Assembly: GCA_963664625.1 (NCBI GenBank)
Contig: OY761541.1
Span: 3,534,001-3,598,000, forward strand
From: CBDCFV01 sp963664625
GTDB taxonomy: Bacteria > Chloroflexota > Dehalococcoidia > Lucifugimonadales > UBA3495
Reading direction: 5' to 3'
Length of the DNA: 64,000 nucleotides
Below are positions 25,432-33,636 of the stretch, piece after piece. A model generated the notes under the pieces. It was not told where the DNA came from. It ran no database searches and saw only the letters and a program-made list of their open reading frames with translations. Made by a program: the position numbers and the translations under genes. How positions within the stretch are numbered: the first letter of the stretch is position 1; every line of letters starts with the position of its first letter.

Positions 25432-26796
25432 CTAACGAAGGTCGGGCGGCAACAGGTCCGGGTAAACCTCGGGTTCTATGCCCAACATGTACTCCCGCGC
25501 CTCCGCCGCTACAAAAAGCGAACCGGTCACCAGAATGAGGTCGCCCTCACCAGCAACCTGCTTGGCTTGGGCCAGTGCGTCCGCCGTTGAACCCGCTTCA
25601 AATGCTTCAACACTGTTCCCCTGGAACAGGTCTACAATCTGTTTGGGAGGCGTTGACCTGGGGTGCCTGGAACGGCAGGCGAAAACCACTGGTCCCGCCT
25701 CGGCCAAGCGACCGACCATGTCGTTTACGCTCTTGTCACGGGAGAAGCCCACTACCAGAAATAGGCGTTTATAGTCCAAGTAACTCGCGATGGCATCCAA
25801 CAATGCATTGACCGAATCGTCATTGTGGGCGCCGTCGGCAATGACCAAAGGGTCCCGCCCCAGGACCTCCATGCGGCACGGCCAAACTACGCTTTCGAAT
25901 CCACGCTGTATAGCCTCGCCTGAGATCGAATGTCCTTGGGACATGAGACATTCGAGGGCTCCGACCGCAGCGGCCGCGTTGTCCAGTTGGTGTTTCCCCA
26001 ACAGCGGCATACGCAACCGGTACTCTCCTGACTGCCCCGTTACGGTCAAACACTGGCCCTCGATGCTCGAAGACCCAGCCTTCCACGTCACGTCCTTTCC
26101 TACTTGGACTGGTGTTGCCGACCGCTCCAAGCAAGTCTCCAGAATCACCTTGCGCGCCTCCGGTACTTGCGGCGCAACCACCACGGGCTTCCTTGGTTTA
26201 ATGATGCCCGCTTTTTCGAAAGCTATTTCAGCAATCGAGTCTCCCAGGATGGCGGTATGGTCGCGGCTGACAGGGGTTATCACGCATACATCCGGGTCCA
26301 CAACGTTAGTGGCGTCCAACCTGCCCCCCAACCCAACTTCGATGACTTGGAAATCCGATTGGCGTTCGGCGAAACACTGAAAGGCCATGCCGGTCATGAA
26401 CTCGAACAAGGTGATGTTTCCCAACTCGGTGTGTTGTCCAATCCACTCCTGTACCGGCCAGAGTTGTTCCACCAAGCCGCTGAACTCGGCCTCTGAGACG
26501 GGTTGGGAATTGACACGAATCCGCTCCCGGAAGCTGTGCAAATGCGGCGACGAGTAAAACCCGGTGTTGTACCCGGCCGCCCGGAGAGCAGCGTCGCACA
26601 AAGCGGCTGTGCTTCCCTTGCCCTTGGTGCCGGCGACATGCACGGTCTTGGAGGCCTTGTGCGGGTTGCCCATGCGGTCGAGGAACGCCCCCATCCTCCT
26701 CAGATCGAATATCCGCTTTTGCCGGGGATTGGGAATACCGGTCCGCTCATGGTCGACCAACGAGAGTAACCGGTCTATTGCGCTACGATATTCCAA
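25432..26796 (-). CDS. folC: Folylpolyglutamate synthase/dihydrofolate synthase
   Basis: This 454-residue Mur-ligase-like enzyme adds glutamate to dihydropteroate and folates. The ATP loop is HVAGTKGKGSTAALCDAALRAAGYNTGFYSSPHLHSFRERIRVN. LFEFMTGMAFQCFAERQSDFQVIEVGLGGRLDATNVV and SRDHTAILGDSIAEIAFEKAGIIK are family signatures. The C-terminal domain begins near EVLGRDPLVIADGAHNDDSVNALLDAI. It starts at TTG 26796 without a strong ribosome-binding site and is followed 58 nt later by fabF. Confidence 0.94.
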   Translation of the reverse strand: MEYRSAIDRLLSLVDHERTGIPNPRQKRIFDLRRMGAFLDRMGNPHKASKTVHVAGTKGKGSTAALCDAALRAAGYNTGFYSSPHLHSFRERIRVNSQPVSEAEFSGLVEQLWPVQEWIGQHTELGNITLFEFMTGMAFQCFAERQSDFQVIEVGLGGRLDATNVVDPDVCVITPVSRDHTAILGDSIAEIAFEKAGIIKPRKPVVVAPQVPEARKVILETCLERSATPVQVGKDVTWKAGSSSIEGQCLTVTGQSGEYRLRMPLLGKHQLDNAAAAVGALECLMSQGHSISGEAIQRGFESVVWPCRMEVLGRDPLVIADGAHNDDSVNALLDAIASYLDYKRLFLVVGFSRDKSVNDMVGRLAEAGPVVFACRSRHPRSTPPKQIVDLFQGNSVEAFEAGSTADALAQAKQVAGEGDLILVTGSLFVAAEAREYMLGIEPEVYPDLLPPDLR

Positions 26797-26841
26797 GGGT
26801 CACCGTCTCGTGAAAAGCAATCGACCTGTCAGTTGAAAACA

Positions 26842-27792
26842 CTAATGGTCCCGTATCCGGGTCGGCATGGAGCCGAAGAGCATGTTGACGCCGTCCCTGA
26901 ACCCTACCGCGGTAGCGTAGTCTATGTTACCTTCCATGGTTCGAGGGGTAAAGCCGAAGGTGTTCTCTACCACGTCCGTCTCCGCCACATTGCGAAGCGA
27001 CACCATTCGGAGTTGGTCCGTGGTGATTGGAGGTCGGGGCAACAGCCGCTGCATCACGGCGGCGGATATGTACATCATCCAGACCGGCACATGTATACGC
27101 AGGCGACGGATGGCTAACGTGCGGGCCACCACAGAGACCATTTCATTGTAGCTGAGTTGCTCCGGCCCGCCGAGTTCGATAGTCCTGCCCTTCAAGTCTT
27201 CCCGTCCCACGGCCAAGGCAAGGCACTTGGCAACGTCCTCCGCGGCAATAGGCTGAAAGCGGTTCCTGCCCGACCCGATTATCGGCATCACCGGCGCCGA
27301 CTTCAACATACCGGCCAGACTGTTGACGAATTCGTCACCTTCGCCAAACATCACCGAGGGTCGGAAGATTGTGTACGGCAGTCCACTCTGGACTAACTCC
27401 CGCTCCCCCTTCCACTTGCTGGAAAGATAAGCATAGTCGGGGTTGTTGACGGCGCCAATGGCGCTGACGTGAAGCAGATGCTTGATATTCGCTTCCAAAG
27501 AGACGGTTATTACATTAACCAGCCCTTGCCGGTGTACTTGATCGAAGGAGGTCCGGCGGGACTCCCTGATGATTCCCACCAAGTGGATTACGGCGTCTAC
27601 ATGATAGAACGCTTCAGTTAAAGCGGCGCGGTCGAAGATGCTGCCGTAATGGACTTCCACAGACCTGTCCGGGAACAGCCGTTCTCTGCCCGGCGTATGC
27701 ACCAAGCAGCGCACATCATGGTGGTGGGCTTGCAGTTCCTGCACTACCCTCCGCCCCACAAAGCCTGTTGCGCCCGTTACCAGCACCAGCAT
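26842..27792 (-). CDS. NAD(P)-binding atypical SDR (NDUFA9/complex I 39 kDa-like)
   Basis: This 316-residue extended/atypical SDR starts MLVLVTGATGFVGRRVVQEL with the GxxGxxG dinucleotide motif. It continues DAVIHLVGIIRES, VSAIGAVNNPDYAYLSSKWKGERELVQSGLPYTIFRPSVMFGEG, then IAAEDVAKCLALAVGRED and ELGGPEQLSYNEMV. The absence of a classic Tyr-x3-Lys and the overall pattern fit the NDUFA9-like group. Proposed roles in that group are ubiquinone/electron transport chaperoning or sugar-nucleotide chemistry; none is proven here. ATG 27792 is chosen because the SDR fold begins exactly there. Confidence 0.82.
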   Translation of the reverse strand: MLVLVTGATGFVGRRVVQELQAHHHDVRCLVHTPGRERLFPDRSVEVHYGSIFDRAALTEAFYHVDAVIHLVGIIRESRRTSFDQVHRQGLVNVITVSLEANIKHLLHVSAIGAVNNPDYAYLSSKWKGERELVQSGLPYTIFRPSVMFGEGDEFVNSLAGMLKSAPVMPIIGSGRNRFQPIAAEDVAKCLALAVGREDLKGRTIELGGPEQLSYNEMVSVVARTLAIRRLRIHVPVWMMYISAAVMQRLLPRPPITTDQLRMVSLRNVAETDVVENTFGFTPRTMEGNIDYATAVGFRDGVNMLFGSMPTRIRDH

Positions 27793-27988
27793 CAGAAAAT
27801 TCCGCCATTCAGCACTGTACAGCCGGTCACGAAACGTGACACGAGAAACGACCGGCGAACCGCACATACCTTCACTTTAACCGCCGTCATTGCTGTAAGA
27901 TGAGACTTCATAGCAATGTGCGTAAGCCCTATCAACAATTGTAGGCCAAGCAGCTAACCATTACCACCAAACGGAGGCAGTTACATCA

Positions 27989-28939
27989 ATGAACGACCAA
28001 CAATTGCACTTCGGGGCCGGCATGGCGCTTGGCGCCGAAGAGACGGCCCGGCAGGCCAGATGGATGGAGGAGTTGGGGTTTGAGTATTTTGCGGCTGGCG
28101 AACATTACATGAGAGGTTCTCCTCCCGGCCCCACCCACGCGTCGCTTCCTTTGCTTGGAGTCGCCGCAGGGGCAACCGAGCATATACGGGTGCTGTCTTC
28201 GATCCTGTTGACACCCTTCTACCACCCTGTGGTCCTGGCCAAGCTGACCAACACATTGGACATCGCCTCCGGCGGGCGGTTGACCCTTGGCGTCGGCATA
28301 GGCGGTGAGTTCCCGGTGGAGTTCGAAGCGGCGGGCCTCAAAGTAAGTCAACGCGGCAGGCGGACCAACGAGTGCTTGGAAGCCCTTCGCAAGCTCTGGA
28401 CCGAATCCCAGGTTACCTATGAGGGCCGTCACTTCCGGTTTAATGACGTGACCATCGTGCCGCCGCCGTCGCAGAAGCCGCATCCTCCGATATGGGTTTC
28501 CGGGCGCAGAGACCAAGCAATGCTGCGGGCCGCCCGTCACGGAGACGGATGGCTGCCGTACTTCTACGACCCCGATCGTTACCGGGACAGCGTTGCCAAG
28601 ATCACCCGATACTCCGATGAGATAGGGCGGGACTTGTCCGGGTTCCAATGGGCTTACTTCCCGTACATATCCATCTATGACACGGTGGAGGAGGCGGCAG
28701 AGGTGGCCGCGGAGGCTCTCGGAGGGCGTTACCTCCATTCCGGCGGATTCAGGGACATCGTCCACAAATATTGCCTGCTCGGCCCGGTGGACAATTGCGT
28801 CTCACGCCTCCAGGAATACATAAACGCCGGCGCCCGCTACATAGTCTTCAGCGTCGCCTGCCCGCGAGAGGACCGAGAAAGGCACATTGAGACTATCGCC
28901 AAGGAGATAGTTCCCCACTTTAGGAACTTTCCGGTCTGA
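27989..28939 (+). CDS. LLM-class F420/FMN-dependent oxidoreductase
   Basis: This 316-residue luciferase-like TIM barrel has FGAGMALGAEETARQARWMEELGFEYFAAGEHY, EHIRVLSSILLTPFYHPVVLAKLTNTLDIASGGRLTLGVGIGGEF and PPSQKPHPPIWVSGRRDQAMLRAARHGDGWLPYFYDPDRY, all family marks. GGAGG lies 12 nt before ATG 27989. It is monocistronic and divergent from the NDUFA9-like gene. Cofactor F420 is plausible given the cof operon 6 kb away; substrate unknown. Confidence 0.88.
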   Translation: MNDQQLHFGAGMALGAEETARQARWMEELGFEYFAAGEHYMRGSPPGPTHASLPLLGVAAGATEHIRVLSSILLTPFYHPVVLAKLTNTLDIASGGRLTLGVGIGGEFPVEFEAAGLKVSQRGRRTNECLEALRKLWTESQVTYEGRHFRFNDVTIVPPPSQKPHPPIWVSGRRDQAMLRAARHGDGWLPYFYDPDRYRDSVAKITRYSDEIGRDLSGFQWAYFPYISIYDTVEEAAEVAAEALGGRYLHSGGFRDIVHKYCLLGPVDNCVSRLQEYINAGARYIVFSVACPREDRERHIETIAKEIVPHFRNFPV

Positions 28940-29012
28940 AAAGAGGCTTGTGCATCAGCGGGCGCCTGTAGCCTACCATTCCTGCGCCAACAACTATCAC
29001 GTCGTACTTCAT
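28920..29012 (-). pseudogene. N-terminal remnant of an FAD-dependent (GMC-type) oxidoreductase
   Basis: The frame starts at ATG 29012 and reads MKYDVIVVGAGMVGYRRPLM, ending at TAA 28920-28922 after 30 codons. MKYDVIVVGAG is identical to the start of the intact GMC oxidoreductase at 30955, and GxGxxG is preserved. The ATG overlaps the TGA of the PaREP1-like gene (ATGA), as in a coupled operon. The fragment runs into the 3' end of the convergent LLM gene, so the rest of the enzyme was lost by deletion. Confidence 0.7.
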
Positions 29013-29377
29013 TTCGAACCCTCTTCGGAGTGGTAGGTCAGCATACGTTCGATGAATTCTCGCATCCTGGGACGGTCCAGCTCCAGTTGAAAGTCCTCCA
29101 TGAAGTTGTGGTAAAAATTCCCGTGAAATTTCTCGGCCAACCCGAACCCGTCTTGGAACGCGGGGTCCGCATATTCCATCGTAAGCCGTGCCGCGGCGGT
29201 CTTCATGGCTTGATGGCTGCCATAGTCCCAGCCCCGTCGTTGGGCCATCGCTATGACTGCTTGGGTGGCGGCCCCCCAGAGTTTTTCCGACCCTTGCCGG
29301 TTATCACCGGCGCGGAACTCCCTGTCGGATGCCTCCAGAAAGTCCCACGCTGTCCGAACTCGTTCATCTGTGGCCAT
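29009..29377 (-). CDS. PaREP1/HEPN-like small protein
   Basis: This is a 122-residue all-helical protein: RTAWDFLEASDREFRAGDNRQGSEKLWGAATQAVIAMAQRRGWDYGSHQAM, then DPAFQDGFGLAEKFHGNFYHNFM. The pattern A/S-E-K-x-W-G-A, R-G-W-x4-H and H-x-N-F-Y is shared with three other genes in this window (35829, 55802 and 56246). It matches the PaREP1 family of the HEPN clan. The R-x6-H pair could be a ribonuclease site; activity is not proven. Its stop overlaps the FAD-enzyme remnant, and the intact GMC gene lies 34 nt upstream. Confidence 0.75.
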   Translation of the reverse strand: MATDERVRTAWDFLEASDREFRAGDNRQGSEKLWGAATQAVIAMAQRRGWDYGSHQAMKTAAARLTMEYADPAFQDGFGLAEKFHGNFYHNFMEDFQLELDRPRMREFIERMLTYHSEEGSK

Positions 29378-29410
29378 TGTCCATCCTGTTGACGACGCCG
29401 GGGACGAACT

Positions 29411-30955
29411 CTATCGCCCTTCCTTGATAAACTCGGAAATACGCTCGGCGATCATGATGGCACTGACGTTGGTGTTGGCCCTCGGCGTGTCGGGCATGAC
29501 GGATGCGTCGGCGACGCGGAGACCTTCTATACCGTGGACTTTCCCGTACTGGTCTACTACGGCCATCGGGTCCGATGCCGGCCCCATCTTGCAGGTGCCC
29601 ACCAAGTGTTGGGAGGTCCTCACGTTTTCGTGCAGCCATGCGTCCAGCGAATCGTCCGTGGCCAGGTCCTCATCGGTGGGCGTCAGCCGCTCCTTCACAA
29701 TGTCCTTGTAAGCCTCGCTTTCCGAGAGCCGCACTATCAGTCGCACCCCATCGCGCAGTCGTTCCAAGTCAGTCTCCTCTTCCAGGAACCGGTATTCCAA
29801 CAGCGGCTGCTCGTGGGGGTCGGACGACGTGAGGGTAACTTGTCCCGAACCGGCGGCAAGGTTGAGCAGAACGGACATGCGGAAGTCCTCCCCTGGGCCG
29901 GTCAGGTCGCCCATGGGGGTGGAAAATGTGGTTGGGAAAAGCACCATATCGTTGCGTAGCTCAGAGCCCGTGGCGGTGTAACGCAAGCCCAACTGGGTCC
30001 TGGGGGCATCAAAATTCATCAGGAATCCATCCCGGGCACTGAAAGTTACGGCGGCTTGGGGGTGGTCACGGTAGTTCTGCCCCACGCCCGGCAAATCGTG
30101 CACCACCTGGACTCCAACGCTGGTCAGGTGGTCCTGCGAGCCTATACCGGAGACCATGAGAAGATGGGGAGAGCCTATGGAGCCGGTGGACAGGACGATA
30201 AGCTCCCCTTCGACCACGAAGGTCTCGCCTCCGCTTTCCACCTCGACGCCCGTGGCGCGGTTCCCGTCGAACAGTATCTTCGTGGTAAGCGCGTTAGGAC
30301 GGATGGTCAGGTTCAAGCGGTGGCGTATTGGGTTGATGTAGGACAAGGCGGTGCTGAGACGGACGCCGGCAACGTTGTTCATCGGAAGGGCGGCGACGCC
30401 GGTGGAGTCGGGGTTGTTCATGTCCTGCCCTTCCGGGAAGCCCTCACCCACGCAGGCGTCGCGGAAGGCGAACATCAGCGGCTCCCACGCCTCTTCCTTA
30501 TGCCGCCGCACCCGCATCGGGCCGTCGTTGCCGTGGAAGTCGTCCTGTACATCCAGATCGGTCTCCATCCGACGAAGGAAGGGAAGCAGCTTCACGTACT
30601 CCCACTCGTCATTCCCTTCCGCGGCCCAGGAGTCGTAGTCCTCGGGTACGCCCCGCAGGAACACTTGCCCATTGATGGCGCTGGTGCCGCCCACCACCTT
30701 GCCCCTGGGAGCGTACATGTCGTTGGGCCGGTCAGGAGTCGGCTTACCCACGAAGGACCAGTTGTGGGGAGCGTCGTGCAACGAGGCAAGCTCTGAATAA
30801 TAGCCGTTCTTCAGGTCCTCGGGGTAAGTATCGATGTCGGGATAGTCCGGCCCCGCCTCCAGCAGCAAGACCGACCGCTCCGGGTCCTCCGACAGCCGGG
30901 CCGCCATCGCGCAGCCCGCAGACCCGGCCCCGACAACTATTACGTCGTACTTCAT
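29411..30955 (-). CDS. GMC family FAD-dependent oxidoreductase (choline/alcohol dehydrogenase-like)
   Basis: This 514-residue flavoenzyme has an N-terminal FAD motif MKYDVIVVGAGSAGCAMAARLSEDPERSVLLLEAGPDY. The GMC signature 1 is GKVVGGTSAINGQVFLRGVPEDYDSWA, and signature 2 is VLSTGSIGSPHLLMVSGIG. The C-terminal active-site region is LVGTCKMGPASDPMAVVDQYGKVHGIEGLRVADASVMP, with His near TSQHLVGT. Members oxidise primary alcohols or choline-like substrates. The ATG at 30955 is at the FAD strand. A close relative is at 52288 on the plus strand. Confidence 0.92.
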   Translation of the reverse strand: MKYDVIVVGAGSAGCAMAARLSEDPERSVLLLEAGPDYPDIDTYPEDLKNGYYSELASLHDAPHNWSFVGKPTPDRPNDMYAPRGKVVGGTSAINGQVFLRGVPEDYDSWAAEGNDEWEYVKLLPFLRRMETDLDVQDDFHGNDGPMRVRRHKEEAWEPLMFAFRDACVGEGFPEGQDMNNPDSTGVAALPMNNVAGVRLSTALSYINPIRHRLNLTIRPNALTTKILFDGNRATGVEVESGGETFVVEGELIVLSTGSIGSPHLLMVSGIGSQDHLTSVGVQVVHDLPGVGQNYRDHPQAAVTFSARDGFLMNFDAPRTQLGLRYTATGSELRNDMVLFPTTFSTPMGDLTGPGEDFRMSVLLNLAAGSGQVTLTSSDPHEQPLLEYRFLEEETDLERLRDGVRLIVRLSESEAYKDIVKERLTPTDEDLATDDSLDAWLHENVRTSQHLVGTCKMGPASDPMAVVDQYGKVHGIEGLRVADASVMPDTPRANTNVSAIMIAERISEFIKEGR

Positions 30956-31089
30956 GCTCGCACCTGCCTCGTAAGAATAGGACGCCAACAGGGATTGTTG
31001 CGGCAAGGATAAGGGAACAGGGAGAAGGGTTCAAGCAGGGAGTCAGGATGGAGTGTCCGTCAGGTTTGGCGCCACGCAATCAGGGGACG

Positions 31090-33636
31090 CTAGACGGTGT
31101 AAGTCGGCCCAAGGTTCGGGACCACTGAAGGGAAGTCTTCCTCACTAAAGACCAATCTGAAGGTTCCCTTTGCAGGGCCGTCGTGGACTTTCATCTTCCC
31201 GACGTTGAATGCACTTTCGAGGGTCTCGAAGACCCTTCGTTTATAGTCCGTATCATCGTTGCCTTTTAGATGCTCGCCTTTCGTTTCGAACACCAAAACA
31301 TGGGGTTTTCCTGCAGTGCTACCGGCCATAGCGACAAAATCAGGCCAGATGCGGTCTCGCTTCCAGCCGCGCAGGTAATAGTCTCCCTGCTGGCGCACGG
31401 CTACTCTGTGCCACCATGTCAAGGCCTTCTGCTCATCAAGGTACCGGGCGAAGTTCCGTTCCAGTTCGCTGTCGAACTGACGAGCCAACACCGGTTCGAA
31501 TAAGCTAAGTTGCAACGGCCTACCGTAATTTTGAAGTGTAGACTCATCGACGCTAACCGGGATTTCGTAGCTTTCTCGCACACGGAAATTACGGTCGCTG
31601 GATTCCAGATCAAAGCTGATTTCTCCCTGACGCAACTTGTCCCTAAAAATCTCTTCCGCCCGTTTCTCTACTTCGGCGATTACGTGGTCCCGCAACGTCG
31701 CCGCCAAGTTGCTGCGCTGATCGTAGATGGCATCGTCTGTCAGACCGTCGCCACGCAAACGCTCCACCAACCGCGAGGCAATGCGAGCAGCTTGCCAAGG
31801 ATTAGTCATTACATCGGCCAAGCGCCGGGCGAACCAGGATATGGTGACTGTCTTGTCAATGTACAGTTCCCTGTCAGGATGATAAACCGCCAAAGTGTCA
31901 GTGACATCCACGGTTGCCGATTGTCTCCGCGCAGGATTATCCAGAGCACCCTGGGTGTTGGGGGCATCGATAGCTCCCCAATTGATATTGGGCAGGATAT
32001 GTTGCTGGTAATCCAGTTCGCGCCAACTGTCCCCATCCCGATGATTTACCATAGGCAAAAAGATGGACAAGCCCCGGAACTGCTCCCGGCGTTCCAGCAT
32101 TATGCGCTTAAAATCCCCAGATTGGGAGATAACCTCGTCACCCAAGCCGGTCATCCCTTCCTGTTCTAATCCATTCTTGACGTGGCCCACCGCAACACCC
32201 ACATCAGTGTTCCAGCAGTAGACATAGCATTGGTCCAATGCCTCGCGGCCCGTGCGCCGGGCGTGAGGTTGGCGCATCACCCGGCCCACTAGCTGAGTAA
32301 TGGCGCGTTGAGCCGAGGTGTTGTCCAGCATCACCAACAGGTAGGCGAAGGGGCAATCCCAACCTTCCATTAAGGCCGCGCGCGTGATTATCCAGCGCAC
32401 CGGAGAGTATCCTGACAGCAGGTCTTCGCGGCCCAATTCGTCGTTTTCCGACGACTTAACTCGTACCGCGTTCTCTGGCACACCCAAGTTGACAGTCAAG
32501 TACTCCCGCACATCCTCGGCATGGATATGCTCGTTATCCCGCTGATCTTTGCCGGTGCGCTCCACCCTTACTACCGCGATAGGGCGTATGTAGCGGCCTT
32601 CACTCATTTCCAGCGACGTTGCTTGGGCGGATATGCGCTCCAGTTCGTCGTAAGCCTGTCCCAAGGTGTACTGCCATTCGGCGCCGGTGAAGGACGTTAC
32701 CTGCACCGGTAGTTTAATCATCTCCTCGTCTTTTAACTCAGCCCCAGTAATGTCTACCAACAGATTGCTAATCCGGTGGTTTGGCGTAGCAGACAACTCG
32801 ATAACCATCCGAGGGTTGAGCCGGTTAACTGACCGGACGAACTCGCTGGCGTCATTAGCTCGACCATAGGCTTTATGTGCTTCATCCAGAACTACCACGG
32901 GGCGCAACATCTTGAACAGGTTGTACAGGCTATGCTTTACAGGACCACCCTCAGACACGCGGTCCAAATCAGGGTACCGCTCCAACAGCCTACCGTCTCC
33001 CAAAACGTCGTCACTATCAGGGAACAGTGTGGGATAACGGCCTGAATCGCGGAACATCCGCAAGAACTCCCGGCCTTTCTGCCGGTTGGTTGCGGGGAGC
33101 ATAAGCAGCATCACGCAGAGATAATTGGCAACGTCACCGGCGGTGAAGATGTTATCCTTTTCCAGCAACTTCACGCGCCCACCGCTAGCCCGCTCCAGCA
33201 TTTGCCGGTAGGGATGTTCGCGGTTTCGCAGCGCCATTTTTGTCTGCTCGTAGATGGCTCGAGTTGGCGTTATCCACAGCGTCAGGCCGGTCTGAAGGTT
33301 CAGTCGCTCCAAGGCTGCGGCGGCCAACAAGGTTTTGCCGCCGCCAGTGGGGATCTTGAAGCAGACATGGGGTATATGCCGCGCCGCACCGTCGGTTCTT
33401 TCGACATAGGCTTGGCTGGGATTAGCGACATTTCCGGACTCGGCCAGAGTCTGCCAAGCGTTACGCGGATAGTTGCGAAGCTCGGCGGGGATGTCCACAC
33501 CAGCCTGTTGAAGGGCAACTATTCCGGTTTCGCTCCGGACCCGTGCCGCTTCCAAGGCATCCAACCATCGGACGAAAGCGTCCAACGCCTTGACTTGGTA
33601 CTCTTTCAATTCCAATGGAGCACCTCTAATTACCAT
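31090..33636 (-). CDS. res: Type III restriction enzyme, Res subunit (helicase-nuclease)
   Basis: This 848-residue SF2 helicase has Walker A FKIPTGGGKTLLAAAALERL, DEAH-like VVLDEAHKAYGRA, motif III ELSATPN, and motifs V/VI in ITRAALMEGWDCPFAYLLVML and QLVGRVMRQPHARRTG. A C-terminal PD-(D/E)XK-type nuclease reads DRIWPDFVAMAG..HVLVFETKGEHL. It cuts DNA when unmodified sites of the Mod protein are met. ATG 33636 is used: it begins MVIRGAPLELKEYQVKALDAFVRWL and overlaps the end of mod by 11 nt, so the pair is translationally coupled. The longer frame upstream is antisense-free overlap with mod and unlikely to be translated. Confidence 0.9.
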   Translation of the reverse strand: MVIRGAPLELKEYQVKALDAFVRWLDALEAARVRSETGIVALQQAGVDIPAELRNYPRNAWQTLAESGNVANPSQAYVERTDGAARHIPHVCFKIPTGGGKTLLAAAALERLNLQTGLTLWITPTRAIYEQTKMALRNREHPYRQMLERASGGRVKLLEKDNIFTAGDVANYLCVMLLMLPATNRQKGREFLRMFRDSGRYPTLFPDSDDVLGDGRLLERYPDLDRVSEGGPVKHSLYNLFKMLRPVVVLDEAHKAYGRANDASEFVRSVNRLNPRMVIELSATPNHRISNLLVDITGAELKDEEMIKLPVQVTSFTGAEWQYTLGQAYDELERISAQATSLEMSEGRYIRPIAVVRVERTGKDQRDNEHIHAEDVREYLTVNLGVPENAVRVKSSENDELGREDLLSGYSPVRWIITRAALMEGWDCPFAYLLVMLDNTSAQRAITQLVGRVMRQPHARRTGREALDQCYVYCWNTDVGVAVGHVKNGLEQEGMTGLGDEVISQSGDFKRIMLERREQFRGLSIFLPMVNHRDGDSWRELDYQQHILPNINWGAIDAPNTQGALDNPARRQSATVDVTDTLAVYHPDRELYIDKTVTISWFARRLADVMTNPWQAARIASRLVERLRGDGLTDDAIYDQRSNLAATLRDHVIAEVEKRAEEIFRDKLRQGEISFDLESSDRNFRVRESYEIPVSVDESTLQNYGRPLQLSLFEPVLARQFDSELERNFARYLDEQKALTWWHRVAVRQQGDYYLRGWKRDRIWPDFVAMAGSTAGKPHVLVFETKGEHLKGNDDTDYKRRVFETLESAFNVGKMKVHDGPAKGTFRLVFSEEDFPSVVPNLGPTYTV

